A stretch of 64,000 nt of DNA from an uncultured Cellvibrio sp. (GCA_937958105.1 CALFXJ010000044.1:1-64000); one strand, 5' to 3'; shown: positions 1 through 9,026, numbered from the stretch's first letter. Numbers and translations are program-made. Notes: generated by a model not told the origin, from the letters alone.

Positions 1-416
1 GGATCCGGCTCAACATCCCATGTGCATAAGCTGATGATGGGCGAGTTATTAACTTTGATCACCTTCTCTTCAGCATGTAATTCACAGGCGACCACCAGAG
101 GCTTGCCACGCGATTCGGTATTCTCTTCGGGTTTGCGTTTCACACCGCGCCAGATCGAATAGGATTGATCACCGTGAAACACGGTGATGTCCTGAGAAGC
201 GGCAAATTCCTGGGGGAGATATTTAGCGATAGTTCGTTCAAACATCGGGGGAAGGGAAAAATGCCCCTGCTCGTCGGTGGTGGTCTCATCCTGTTTTTCG
301 CCGTCCCGATCTGCCTTGCGCACAACCCGCGCATTGGCGACTGGCTTGCCATCCAAGGTGATCACACCGGAAATACCGGAAAACAAACATACCTTGCCTG
401 CGTCTGTTAAGCTCAT
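1..416 (-). CDS. DUF6795 domain protein, 3' end cut by window edge
   Basis: An open frame runs on the minus strand from 416 off the left edge, giving about 138 residues with no stop. The protein begins MSLTDAGKVCLFSGISG and continues with a carboxypeptidase-regulatory-like turn (ITLDGKPVANARVVR, then TTTDEQGHFSLPP), which is how DUF6795 proteins look. The domain has a beta-sandwich flavour and no assigned function. An upstream in-frame ATG exists at 437, but the ATG at 416 has a GAGG eight bases before it and matches the family N-terminus better. No signal peptide is visible from the 416 start. The family call rests on recalled sequence character and not on a search; the C-terminus is unseen. 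Confidence 0.6.
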   Translation of the reverse strand, partial: MSLTDAGKVCLFSGISGVITLDGKPVANARVVRKADRDGEKQDETTTDEQGHFSLPPMFERTIAKYLPQEFAASQDITVFHGDQSYSIWRGVKRKPEENTESRGKPLVVACELHAEEKVIKVNNSPIISLCTWDVEPD

Positions 417-523
417 GCCAAACACCTCACTAGCCATTATAGAGAGTGATAACACCAGAATATTTAAAACACGTGAATTGCTCACCTTATCACCACGCTG
501 AAACGCCTCGGAATAAGAACGCT

Positions 524-550
524 CGGTCAGGCTACCAATTAGGCTGACCG
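524..550. repeat. Inverted repeat in intergenic region
   Basis: CGGTCAG at 524-530 and CTGACCG at 544-550 form a 7-bp perfect stem with a 13-base loop. It lies in the gap between the DUF6795 gene and the membrane protein at 685-1239. There is no T-run on either side, so an intrinsic terminator is unlikely. It could be an operator or a factor-dependent end for the gene at 685-1239, whose 3' end faces this gap. Nothing else is evident between 438 and 684. Confidence 0.3.
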
Positions 551-684
551 ATGAGAGAGTCTGCATTGTCTGCCAAGATGGCGGCAAGGATAAGTCTTAT
601 CTGGTGAGAAATGTGATGCTTTTCACATCTGAATAACGGCAGAAGCTTGTGTGAGGTGGGCCGCTGCAGGGCCGCTGGGGGTGG

Positions 685-1239
685 TTATGGCATGGCTTGG
701 ATAAAGTCTTGCCATTTCTTTTGCCAGAGGATTGCCCAACTTGGAGTAGATGTGCCTTGGCCGGCAGGTTTCAGGTGGGAGTGACGCGCTTGGATATTTG
801 AAAGTAAACCGACTTGTTCCTTCTCTACATCGACAAACAATATATGTTTCCCTTCTTTTAATGCTGCTTCAAAATGCCGCAGCTCGTGGTGGGGGACATG
901 CATGCCGAAAAGTCCGGCTTCCCATGTACAGAATCCCCAGACAATCAATGCGAGCAGAAGAAATGGAGCCCAGTGAACGCGTTCAGCGATGCCGGAAAAG
1001 TGGGCTGCTATCAGGATGAGCGCCGCAGCGACAAATCCAATGACCGCTCCCCATAGCGCAGTATGTACCACGTCGCGTTTCATAAACTCCTGTACAGTGT
1101 GCAGGTGGCGCTGCTCGGTGCCGGCGTCGTCGTGACTGAAGACATGCACCTGCGGCTTCACGATACCTGCAGCTTCAAGTTCCCGTTCAACCTGTGCAAG
1201 ATCATCAAGATCATCGCTGATGTAGTAAAAGCGCTTCAT
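685..1239 (-). CDS. Two-TM inner membrane protein of unknown function
   Basis: A 184-residue protein. The start at 1239 is chosen over the longer frame at 1260 because AGAGGAGG sits six bases upstream and the protein then begins MKRFYYISDD. The first 60 residues are hydrophilic and alpha/beta-like. Two membrane helices follow at about residues 61-80 and 90-107, then a soluble tail of about 75 residues containing HVPHHELRHFEAALKEGKHILFVDV, written here as two halves: HVPHHELRHF and GKHILFVDV. The layout resembles membrane-anchored stress proteins that carry a short loop between two helices, but I do not recognise the family. It stands alone, convergent with nothing, and divergent from the helicase gene at 1447. 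No function is assigned. Confidence 0.75.
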   Translation of the reverse strand: MKRFYYISDDLDDLAQVERELEAAGIVKPQVHVFSHDDAGTEQRHLHTVQEFMKRDVVHTALWGAVIGFVAAALILIAAHFSGIAERVHWAPFLLLALIVWGFCTWEAGLFGMHVPHHELRHFEAALKEGKHILFVDVEKEQVGLLSNIQARHSHLKPAGQGTSTPSWAILWQKKWQDFIQAMP

Positions 1240-1446
1240 AAATCCTCCTCTGGGGATCATGGTTATTATGCGACTTCGGACAACGGCGATCTGAGTACAG
1301 AAATAAACGGATCGTACAAACTAGACTCATTATAAAGCGAGAATATTCCTCAATTGGACGGGACAGGTAGAATAAGAATTTCTAACCAAAAAAGGCGACA
1401 GACGATTTATTTATGTGGTGTGAGAAGAACAATATGAGGTGTGCCT

Positions 1447-3855
1447 GTGCTGCCTGAGTTACCCCTGAGTTCATACCGTGACGCTTTTCTGAAAGCGCTT
1501 GAAGCGGGCAGGTTGCTGCTGGAGGCCGAACCCGGCGCGGGCAAATCCACGCTCGCACCGCTGTGGGCGTTGGAATCGATACCTGAAAGTCAGGTGGTGT
1601 GGCTTGTTCAGCCGCGAGTGCTGGCGGCTCAGGCGTTGGCGAGACGACTGGCTCACTTTCTTGGCGAGCAGCCGGGCGAAACCGTGGGTTACCAGGTGCC
1701 CTACGATAATTGCAGCGGCACCGGCACGCGTTTGTTATTGATGACGCCCGGCATCCTGCTGCAGCATCTTTTGCGCGACCCTCTGCTGGATGGTGTGGCA
1801 GTGGTGATGTTGGATGAAATTCACGAGCGGGCAGTAAACCAGGATCTCGCTTGGGCACTGCTGCAGGAGGTGCAGATTCTGCGGGATGATCTGCAGCTGG
1901 TTTTAATGAGCGCAACCCCGGACCCTGGATTGCAGCGTCAGATTACCCAGCGATTGTTTGCCCCTGGCCGTTGCTTCCTGGTATCGACGGCTTATCTGCC
2001 ACCGCGAAAAAATGCATACGGACAGACGGAAAAGCTTGATGAGCATGTACTGCGTGCTTTACAGGAAGCCGCCGGCTGGCAGCAGCAGACTACCTTGGTT
2101 TTTCTTCCGGGCTGGCGTGATATCGAAGCCTGCGCACAGCTGGTACAGCAGCGCTTTCCCGCTCAAAAAATCATGCGTCTGCACAGCCGCATAACGCCAC
2201 AGGAACAACTGAAAGCGCTAGACCCCGATCAGGGGGCGCGTTTAATTCTTGCGACCAATATTGCCGAAACATCGGTCACCATCGCTGACGTGACGCTGGT
2301 CATTGATTCTGGCCTGGTGCGGCGGGCCGAATTCGAGCAGCGTACGGGGATAACCCGCCTGCGCGATGCTCGCATCAGTCAGGCCAGTGCTGATCAGCGA
2401 CGGGGCAGGGCGGGGCGAGTGCAGGCTGGGCATTGCATCCGATTGTGGTCGCAGGACCAGCCGCTGGTCCCGGCAGACTTGCCGGAGATCCGCACCACCG
2501 ATTATCTCCCTCTGGCGTTACGGCTCGCGCACTGGGGTAGTAATGCCGATCAGCTGCATTGGCTCGAGCCACCCGGCCATCTGGGAATGCATCAGGCACA
2601 GCAGCAGTTACAGATGTGGCAATTACTTGATGCAGCAGGTCGGATAACCTCCGCCGGCGAACAGGTTGCTGAGCTGGGAACACATCCGCGTGTTGCTGTG
2701 CTTCTGCAATCAGCGGTGGCTGATGGCATATTGCCCGAGGCTGTGATGCTGCTTGCCCTTGCGTTGCATTTTGAACTGAGTCCGACCGCAGATGTATCGA
2801 CCTGGCTTGCAGAAGCTGCGCAGGCGCTGCAGCGGCAATCTCACTGGCGTCTGCAGAAAAAACGCTGGCTCGGCGTGCTGGGTACGCGCTTATCACCAAC
2901 AGAATTACCGTTACAGAAACTTGCTGTTGCTTTCAATGATCGCATCGGTTTTCGTCAGGACTCCGGCCGCTATCGTTTGAATTCCGGTATCAGTATTGCG
3001 CCGTTACATCCAATGGATTCTCCTTGGGCTGTCTTTCCGATAATCCAGCCTCTCGCGAAAGGCCACGCCGGTGTGGGACTGCAACTGGTACTAAATCCTG
3101 AGCAACAACGTCAGCTCAGCCAGCAGGAAAGTCAGCTGGTCTTTAAACAGAATCAATGGCAGCGTCAGTTGCAGTGGAAGATGGGCGGCGTCATGGTTGC
3201 TGAAGAGACTCAACGGATTCCCGATGCCGACATTGCAGATGCGTTGCTTCAGCATGTGCGGGCCATCATTGCTGAGAAAGGATTGAATGCATTTCCATGG
3301 CCGGCGGCGGCTGAACGATTGCTGCAGAGTGCACGATTGATTGAGCGCTACGCACTTCTGACACTTCCGCCACTTGACGATGCCAGTCTTATTAATCAAT
3401 TGCACAACTGGCTCCAGCCTTTTCTAACAGCCCAGACCAAGCTGGAAAATCTGCCCTGGCGGGCTGGCCTTGAGTTTTATCTGGGTTATGACAACTGTCA
3501 GAAAATTCAGGAAATTCTTCCAGAATCCATTCAACTGCCCAGTGGGCGCCATGTGAATCTCACTTATGCTGCTGATGCCACACCGGAAATTTCAGCCAAA
3601 CTGCAGGAGTTTTTTGGGTGCCGCGAAATGCGACTGGCAGAGGGGCGTATTCCTCTGCGGATTCATTTGTTATCGCCGAATGGCAGCCCGCTGGCGATCA
3701 CGACAGATCTGGCTTCGTTCTGGCAGCAGGCTTATCCCGAGGTGAAGAAGGAAATGCGTGGGCGTTATCCACGTCATCCCTGGCCCGACAATCCGCTTGA
3801 ACATGTGGCCACCGCACTGACCAAGAAGCGTTTACAAAACATTCCGCCAGCCTGA
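1447..3855 (+). CDS. hrpB: ATP-dependent helicase HrpB
   Basis: A DEAH/RHA-family superfamily 2 RNA helicase of about 802 residues, the usual HrpB length. Seen in order: Walker A EPGAGKST (about 28-35), motif II DEIH (about 123-126), motif III SAT (about 155-157), then TNIAETSVTI and motif VI QRRGRAGR (about 317-324). A long C-terminal region typical of HrpB follows. Two in-frame GTG starts compete, 1441 and 1447. GAGG at 1436-1439 is one base from the first and seven from the second, so 1447 is preferred. The stop codon lies in the loop of a terminator hairpin. HrpB has a role in mRNA processing in some bacteria (CasA/HrpB work in Borrelia) but is poorly defined elsewhere. It appears monocistronic. 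Confidence 0.93.
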   Translation: MLPELPLSSYRDAFLKALEAGRLLLEAEPGAGKSTLAPLWALESIPESQVVWLVQPRVLAAQALARRLAHFLGEQPGETVGYQVPYDNCSGTGTRLLLMTPGILLQHLLRDPLLDGVAVVMLDEIHERAVNQDLAWALLQEVQILRDDLQLVLMSATPDPGLQRQITQRLFAPGRCFLVSTAYLPPRKNAYGQTEKLDEHVLRALQEAAGWQQQTTLVFLPGWRDIEACAQLVQQRFPAQKIMRLHSRITPQEQLKALDPDQGARLILATNIAETSVTIADVTLVIDSGLVRRAEFEQRTGITRLRDARISQASADQRRGRAGRVQAGHCIRLWSQDQPLVPADLPEIRTTDYLPLALRLAHWGSNADQLHWLEPPGHLGMHQAQQQLQMWQLLDAAGRITSAGEQVAELGTHPRVAVLLQSAVADGILPEAVMLLALALHFELSPTADVSTWLAEAAQALQRQSHWRLQKKRWLGVLGTRLSPTELPLQKLAVAFNDRIGFRQDSGRYRLNSGISIAPLHPMDSPWAVFPIIQPLAKGHAGVGLQLVLNPEQQRQLSQQESQLVFKQNQWQRQLQWKMGGVMVAEETQRIPDADIADALLQHVRAIIAEKGLNAFPWPAAAERLLQSARLIERYALLTLPPLDDASLINQLHNWLQPFLTAQTKLENLPWRAGLEFYLGYDNCQKIQEILPESIQLPSGRHVNLTYAADATPEISAKLQEFFGCREMRLAEGRIPLRIHLLSPNGSPLAITTDLASFWQQAYPEVKKEMRGRYPRHPWPDNPLEHVATALTKKRLQNIPPA

Positions 3856-3871
3856 TGTCGGCGGAATTTTT
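3841..3871 (+). terminator. Intrinsic terminator overlapping the hrpB stop
   Basis: ATTCCGCC at 3841-3848 pairs with GGCGGAAT at 3860-3867, and a run of five T ends at 3871. The hrpB TGA (3853-3855) lies in the loop, so the last codons of the gene form the left arm. Compact arrangement, likely efficient. Confidence 0.85.
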
Positions 3872-4024
3872 CACTTATGTGAAAAGGTCTATGTTAGCTG
3901 CCCCACTTATCGCCTAAATTACTGTAGACCCCACCAAAAGCTGAGATAAACTTAACTATACTTTAAGACGTTTCTGTGCGTGATCCACCTTGGGGCTTCA
4001 ATCTGTTGATCGACAGGTGACGGG

Positions 4025-4651
4025 ATGAAAAAAATCGCTGCGGTTTTTATCAGTAGTCTTGCTGCCTTTTCCTATGCGGAAGATATATCGCAATGGAACG
4101 AAAGCCTGTCTGAAAACGCCGCTTTTTTTGATGAAATGCTGCGTGTTGATTCCTCGCCTAACGGTCTTCCTTCTCCGGATATTGATACCGAGTGGCGCTG
4201 GGTTGGGCGTACTCAACCTTCTGTGGAAGTCGGATCGCGCTACGCATTATCCATCGTTGAGGTGGCTTATCCCGGCCAATATAACGATGTGATCTATAGC
4301 TTCGCAGAAAAACATCTAAACGATAATGTAGCCGTTTTTCTTCAGGTTAGTCATACCGAATACAACTCACTGCCGAGTCACGAATACATAGGTACTGGTA
4401 TTACCCTGAATAACCGCTGGCGTGACGGGGATGGTATTGGACTGGGCGTAGCTCATGCCCGTACCAACCTCCATCAGCAGGTTTACCCTGACTGGGAAGC
4501 AGCTGAGATGGCCTGGGAATTGAGCTATTTCGGCAATCTGATGAATCGCCTCAATGCGCAAACCAGCGTTTATTACATTCAGCACCCAGTGCAGAACGTA
4601 GATATCAGTGATTCCATCGCAGCGCAGGTGCGCGTGCATTTCAAATTCTAA
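4025..4651 (+). CDS. Small secreted beta-barrel-like protein, resembling the C-terminus of OprB porins
   Basis: A 208-residue protein with a short signal peptide (MKKIAAVFISSLAAFSYAE, probable cleavage after SYA). The mature protein has alternating strands such as SRYALSIVEVAY, DNVAVFLQVSHTEY and NAQTSVYYIQHP and ends in KF, an aromatic C-terminal residue as used for outer-membrane insertion. The segment DGIGLGVAHARTN followed by a strand rich in YY and HPV looks like the last third of carbohydrate-selective porin OprB. OprB proteins are about twice this long, so this is either a small relative or a remnant. It is convergent with the BaeR-like gene, whose stop is 29 bases away. The OprB link is inference from pattern alone. 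Confidence 0.6.
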   Translation: MKKIAAVFISSLAAFSYAEDISQWNESLSENAAFFDEMLRVDSSPNGLPSPDIDTEWRWVGRTQPSVEVGSRYALSIVEVAYPGQYNDVIYSFAEKHLNDNVAVFLQVSHTEYNSLPSHEYIGTGITLNNRWRDGDGIGLGVAHARTNLHQQVYPDWEAAEMAWELSYFGNLMNRLNAQTSVYYIQHPVQNVDISDSIAAQVRVHFKF

Positions 4652-4680
4652 ATCCCGCCGAGAAAAAACAGCAGAAAAAA

Positions 4681-5364
4681 TCAGGCCCCTGATGCAGGCG
4701 TGTCTGCCCGGGGAATCTGAATCTTATAACCTACGCCGTAAACCGAGTGAATGATCTCTTCCTCTGTCAGCTGCAATAATTTTTTTCGCAGTTTGGTGAT
4801 GTGAGAATCCATAGTGCGATCATTGACGACGCGATGATCGTTATAGGCATGTTTCATCAACTGCTCTCGTGAGACTACTCGCTCTTTGTTGGCCATCAGT
4901 GTCTCCAGTAAGCGATACTCTACTGCAGTCACTTCAACCTGCTGATCGCGGAAGCGCACGGAAAGCGTTGACTGATCAAGATGAAAATGGGTATCCGCCG
5001 TGATTGGCTGCACGCGTCGCAGAACGGCTTTTACCCGGGCTACCAGCTCACGGGGGCTGTAGGGCTTGCAGATGTAATCATCGGCCCCCAGCTCCAGACC
5101 AAGGAGACGATCGATCTCCTCAACCTTTGCGGTCATCATGATGATGGGAACCTGTGATACGCGCCGTACCTCTTTACAGACGCTCAACCCGTCGAGTCCC
5201 GGCAGCATCAGGTCGAGCAGAACCAGGTCCCAATGTTCCTGAAGTATCCGGTCCAGGGCGATCTGGCCGTCGCTGACAAGGACCGTATCAAAATCCTGGG
5301 CACGGAGATAATCCTGCACGATTTCTCCCAGTTCCTGTTCATCTTCCACAATTAAAATGCGCAT
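4681..5364 (-). CDS. baeR: OmpR-family response regulator, BaeR-like
   Basis: A 227-228-residue response regulator. The receiver domain has the acidic pair ED near residue 9, the phosphoacceptor Asp in LLDLMLPG (about residue 52), and the switch Lys in ICKPYSP. The C-terminal winged helix carries EYRLLETLMANKERVVSREQL-type sequence (seen as EYRLLETL and VSREQLM) and ends in VYGVGYKI. Two adjacent ATGs (5367 and 5364) are possible starts. It lies five bases after the sensor kinase stop, so the two are co-transcribed. BaeR regulators control envelope stress and multidrug efflux genes in enterics. No efflux operon is visible here; the nearest neighbour is the convergent barrel-like protein. Confidence 0.88.
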   Translation of the reverse strand: MRILIVEDEQELGEIVQDYLRAQDFDTVLVSDGQIALDRILQEHWDLVLLDLMLPGLDGLSVCKEVRRVSQVPIIMMTAKVEEIDRLLGLELGADDYICKPYSPRELVARVKAVLRRVQPITADTHFHLDQSTLSVRFRDQQVEVTAVEYRLLETLMANKERVVSREQLMKHAYNDHRVVNDRTMDSHITKLRKKLLQLTEEEIIHSVYGVGYKIQIPRADTPASGA

Positions 5365-5372
5365 CATAAAAC

Positions 5373-6788
5373 TCAGGCTCGCGTCATTGGCAAGGTAACG
5401 GTGACGGTTAAACCACCCAGTTGGCTGTTGGTGATATGGATATCTCCCTCGTGTGCTTCAACGATGTTCCGGCACAGTGTCAGCCCCAGTCCTGCGCCGC
5501 CGGTAGCGCGGTTGCGGGAAGATTCTGCCCGGTACAACCGTTCAAAAAGCTTTTCATGAAGTGATGGGTCTACACCGGGAGCAGTGTCTTCAATGGTGAT
5601 GATGAGATGCTCTGCCTCTCGCTGCATCTGCATTCTGACCTGACCCGGTGCATGTGTGTAGTTCAGACTATTCTGCAACAGATTCAGGAACAGCTGGTGC
5701 AGGCGCTGTGGATCACCAAAGACGGGGGCATCTACGGAGGGCAGCTGCGCGGTAAATTCCAGCCCGGCGTTTTCAAAACGCGGTTGCATCATCACGATCA
5801 GTTCCTGCAGCAATTCCAGCAGGTCACAGGATTGTTTACGGTAGGTCAATGCCCCAATATCTGTCAGCGAAAGATCATAAAGATCATTCACCAGATTGGT
5901 CAGGCGACGCGTCTGTTGCTGCAGGCGTCCCAGTGCTTGCTGATCGAGGGGGCGCACACCATCCTCCAATGCTTCGATGTCGGCCTGAAGCACAGCGAGC
6001 GGCGTGCGCAGCTCGTGGGAGATGTCAGCCACCCACCGTCGCCGCGCCTGTTCGCTCTGTTGCAGGGAGTGGCCCAGGTCGTTGAGGTGCTCTGCCAGCG
6101 TGGTAAGTTCATCCTTCCCTTTGAGGTGAATCTTGTTGTCGTAGTGACCCTGGCTCAGCCGTTTGATGTGCTGCACCAGTGTGTGAATTCTCTTGGTAAG
6201 GAAATGCGACAAGGGCAGGGCGGACAGCAGCGCAAACAAAAATGCGGCAACGGCGATCAGTGCCAGATTGGTGGTCTGATCCCCGGCAAATTCTGCATCA
6301 TGCAGATCCCGCAGGGCCGGATTCAATGGCATACCGAGATAACCGACAGTGCGGGAACCCACCTGCAGTTTGTGACGGTAGATTTCCCGTCGCATGCGTG
6401 GATCGCCGGCGACAATATTCTGGTCGCTGTCGAGCAGTACAACTGCCCGAAACAGCGCGTTAACCCGTCGACTGACATTGACCGGCACAGTCCGTTCCTG
6501 ATCAGGGGCTGGCCCCAGGCGCCGCGCGCGAAAATTGTCCAGCATGAAGCTGGAAAGATACTCCGGCCAAGCCTCCGGATTATCTTTAAATAAATCCCAA
6601 TTGCCGTGTTCCTCGTAGTGCTCCTCCAGTTTCTCGATCAGCGGCGCAGCGCGTGCAATTTCCTTCTGCTCAATGTAATGCCAGAAGCCGCGCTCAAAAC
6701 TGAAACTGAAGAACGCATAAAGCGCTCCGGTCAACACCGCGCTGGTGGTCAGTAGTGCAATAAAAAACTGGGTGCGAAGTTTAAACAT
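5373..6788 (-). CDS. baeS: Sensor histidine kinase, BaeS-like
   Basis: A membrane sensor kinase of 471 residues from the ATG at 6788; a GTG at 6830 would add 14 residues. Neither start has a strong ribosome site, but 6788 places the first helix (about 8-29) at the N-terminus. The periplasmic part begins SFERGFWHYIEQ and includes HGNW, both close to E. coli BaeS. A second helix at about 174-197 is followed by a HAMP region, the HisKA box DISHELRTPL with His258, an N box, and a G box ending GGAGLGLTLCRNIVEAH. It forms an operon with the response regulator downstream and the PAS receptor-like gene upstream, whose stop is 17 bases before the GTG. Confidence 0.88.
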   Translation of the reverse strand: MFKLRTQFFIALLTTSAVLTGALYAFFSFSFERGFWHYIEQKEIARAAPLIEKLEEHYEEHGNWDLFKDNPEAWPEYLSSFMLDNFRARRLGPAPDQERTVPVNVSRRVNALFRAVVLLDSDQNIVAGDPRMRREIYRHKLQVGSRTVGYLGMPLNPALRDLHDAEFAGDQTTNLALIAVAAFLFALLSALPLSHFLTKRIHTLVQHIKRLSQGHYDNKIHLKGKDELTTLAEHLNDLGHSLQQSEQARRRWVADISHELRTPLAVLQADIEALEDGVRPLDQQALGRLQQQTRRLTNLVNDLYDLSLTDIGALTYRKQSCDLLELLQELIVMMQPRFENAGLEFTAQLPSVDAPVFGDPQRLHQLFLNLLQNSLNYTHAPGQVRMQMQREAEHLIITIEDTAPGVDPSLHEKLFERLYRAESSRNRATGGAGLGLTLCRNIVEAHEGDIHITNSQLGGLTVTVTLPMTRA

Positions 6789-6847
6789 GCCGGGTTCGAT
6801 TCTGCTGCGGTTGATCTGTGCAGTGTGCACTCAATCGCGGGGCAGGA

Positions 6848-8386
6848 TCAATGGTTGACGGGTTCCCGTCGTAAACAGTCCAGCTGTTCTCGGGCACGCT
6901 CAATACCTGCCCCGATGTCACGGCTGGTACGCGCGACATGGGAAATATGTTCTTCCAGTATTTCGGTATGTCGTACCACCGCTGCCCGGGCAATGGACTG
7001 CTGATGCAGGGCTCCTTCAATATCTGTGGTCAGAGCGGCCAGCCGATCCATCAGATTGATGACCGATTGTTGTACGGAATCCCCATTACATACGAACGAA
7101 AAAAGCTGCTGCGCTTCCTGTATGCCTGCTTCGATATCCTGCATGAAGCTTCTGACTGTAACGCTCCACTGCCGGGTGGTGCTGTGCAGTTCCTGCAACG
7201 ACAAGCTGGCTGATCTGGCCAATTGGTGAATGGTCTGGGTGGCGAGGAGCGTGGAACCCTCCTCGTCTGAGCCTGGATGGCGGTTAGCCACAAAGTGCAT
7301 TTCCTCGGTGGTTTCGCTGAGTGTATCGATCAATCCGATCACCTGATGATGGTGGCTGATCAGCGTCTTGAGGTGATGGTAGATGCGGTGCAGGCGTCCA
7401 AGGTGCTGATGATGTACCTGTCCGACCTGATGAAATACGGCACGGGCCTGCATCGCGTCCTGTCGTGACTCCTGAATCAGCTGCAGGCTGCGGGTAGCGG
7501 CGCAGGTGGCCCTATGTTGATCATCGAGCATGCTGCGCAGGGATTGCCGGATCAGCTGAGTCTGACGTTGCTGCTGGTGGCTGGCTGTCTCCAGATAGGC
7601 GATGCGGGATTGTTGATGATGGGCTGTGTTTTCAAGAAGCCTGCAGCGATGATTCATCCAGGCGCTCAGCGAGAAATTTTCCAGCTCGCGCAAAGCCAGC
7701 TGATGGGCTGCTCTGCAAGCAGCATTTGAACCCCCGGTATAGATGTGGCACATCAGCAGATCAGCATCAACATCACTGCCCCCACGGATGGTGGGAGAAC
7801 TGATGCTCGCACCATCCAGCGAGAAGCGCCCCAACACCAGGGCTGTCAGCGTGAGGCAGATTCCCAGAAGAGCTGTCAGTGCAAGATCGGATGCCGCTCC
7901 CATCAGTAACAGTAAGGCTGCGAGAGCAAGGCCCGTCAGTCCACCGGTGATCTGCCATCTACGTCGTTGCTGCCAGCAGGCGTGGCTGCTCATGCGGTGG
8001 TAGATCTGTTGGGCGCGATTCAGGACGGATGGCTCGCAGGTTGAAAGAACCACCCAGGCACCATGCAGTAAGCCAGCCTTCCACTTCGGACTGAGATACA
8101 CATCGCTCCAGCAATGGCCATTGTCTTTGGTTCGACACTGCATTACACCGCGCCAGGCATAACCTGACGAGAATTGTTGTTTACAGCTGTTGATCACCGG
8201 TTCCGGTATTCCATCGTGCAGGAACTCAGTGATTTTCCGGCCAAAGACTTCGGCGGGTGCGAAGCCGTAAAAATCCCCCTGCAACACACATATGTCAGTG
8301 ACATGGCCGTTCTGGTCAATCATCAGCAGGGTGTGGGTCAGAGTATCGGGTGAGGCAGGCGAACTGCTGGTTAACTTCTCGGACAT
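6848..8386 (-). CDS. Aer-like PAS membrane protein with a degenerate chemoreceptor signalling domain
   Basis: A 512-residue protein. The ATG at 8386 follows AAGGAGCGG. An N-terminal PAS domain (about 18-115) has Aer-like features (GYAWRGV, then CWSDVYLSP). Two close membrane helices follow (about 148-165 and 169-187), then about 320 residues of mostly helical sequence. The region at about 350-400 aligns in spacing with the chemoreceptor hairpin (IDTLSE at one end, LARSASLSLQEL at the other). The conserved tip that binds CheW and CheA, normally QTNLLALNAAIEAARAGE, is replaced by unrelated residues. Ten histidines fall within residues 320-348. It sits directly upstream of the BaeS/BaeR-like genes on the same strand, so it may feed them a signal in place of the Che array. 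That role is inference. Confidence 0.7.
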   Translation of the reverse strand: MSEKLTSSSPASPDTLTHTLLMIDQNGHVTDICVLQGDFYGFAPAEVFGRKITEFLHDGIPEPVINSCKQQFSSGYAWRGVMQCRTKDNGHCWSDVYLSPKWKAGLLHGAWVVLSTCEPSVLNRAQQIYHRMSSHACWQQRRRWQITGGLTGLALAALLLLMGAASDLALTALLGICLTLTALVLGRFSLDGASISSPTIRGGSDVDADLLMCHIYTGGSNAACRAAHQLALRELENFSLSAWMNHRCRLLENTAHHQQSRIAYLETASHQQQRQTQLIRQSLRSMLDDQHRATCAATRSLQLIQESRQDAMQARAVFHQVGQVHHQHLGRLHRIYHHLKTLISHHHQVIGLIDTLSETTEEMHFVANRHPGSDEEGSTLLATQTIHQLARSASLSLQELHSTTRQWSVTVRSFMQDIEAGIQEAQQLFSFVCNGDSVQQSVINLMDRLAALTTDIEGALHQQSIARAAVVRHTEILEEHISHVARTSRDIGAGIERAREQLDCLRREPVNH

Positions 8387-8639
8387 CAACCGCTCCTTGA
8401 TCCGGTAGATAAAATGGCGCGAAATACCGCATAATGGGCTTATATTTATAGAAGATGGCTCAAGTCACGCAGGCACATCAGTAGCCCGTCGCCCCCGTTT
8501 TACCTGGGAGTGAAAATGCTGAATTGCATAGCGCCTTCTTGGCCATATCCGGCAATTGTTTGTCTGCAGCGCAATATTTGCAAGCAGTTTTTGCGTATTT
8601 CGCTTTGTTAGGTTTGCGCACGGCGCAGAAAATGGCGCA

Positions 8640-9026
8640 ATGAAAATAGGCAAAATACTCAGGCAACATCGCAACGCTCAGGGAAAAACCCTTGAGGCTG
8701 TGTCATTTGTGGCAGGCACCGATGCCGGCAATCTGTCCCGCATCGAGCGGGATGAACAGCGTCCGTCACTGGATTTACTGGAGGAGATTGCGCGCGCTCT
8801 GGGTTTGACCGTCTCGGCTATTTATGCGGAAGCAGAAAATCAGGCGGGTGCTGTCAAAGAACCGGGAGACCGCTATACCACTGACAAGAAGCGGGCGGCT
8901 GAGCTGGAGAAACAGGTCAATCAGCTGACGCGCCATTTCTGCTCCCTGTCCCCGGAAGGGCGGGAACTCGCTTTAAATCTGATCCAAACCCTCAAAAAAG
9001 CTCATCCCGCACAAAATAAGCTCTGA
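8640..9026 (+). CDS. XRE-family transcriptional regulator
   Basis: A 128-residue protein with an N-terminal helix-turn-helix at about residues 1-60: MKIGKILRQHRNAQGKTLEA, then AGTDAGNLSRIERDEQRPSL, which is the Cro/CI-type recognition region. The remaining half is charged and helical and has no metabolite-binding domain I recognise. The frame is open upstream to 8556, but the ATG at 8640 begins exactly at the family N-terminus. The upstream DNA has repeated TTTGCG-type words (around 8590-8640) that could be autoregulatory sites. It is divergent from the PAS receptor gene, with a 253-base shared control region. The target genes are unknown. Confidence 0.85.
   Translation: MKIGKILRQHRNAQGKTLEAVSFVAGTDAGNLSRIERDEQRPSLDLLEEIARALGLTVSAIYAEAENQAGAVKEPGDRYTTDKKRAAELEKQVNQLTRHFCSLSPEGRELALNLIQTLKKAHPAQNKL

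Noticed and set aside
5607..6593. A 328-residue open frame antisense to the BaeS-like kinase
   Set aside because: It is low-complexity in Gln, His and Val, has no domain, and lies opposite a clear kinase gene.
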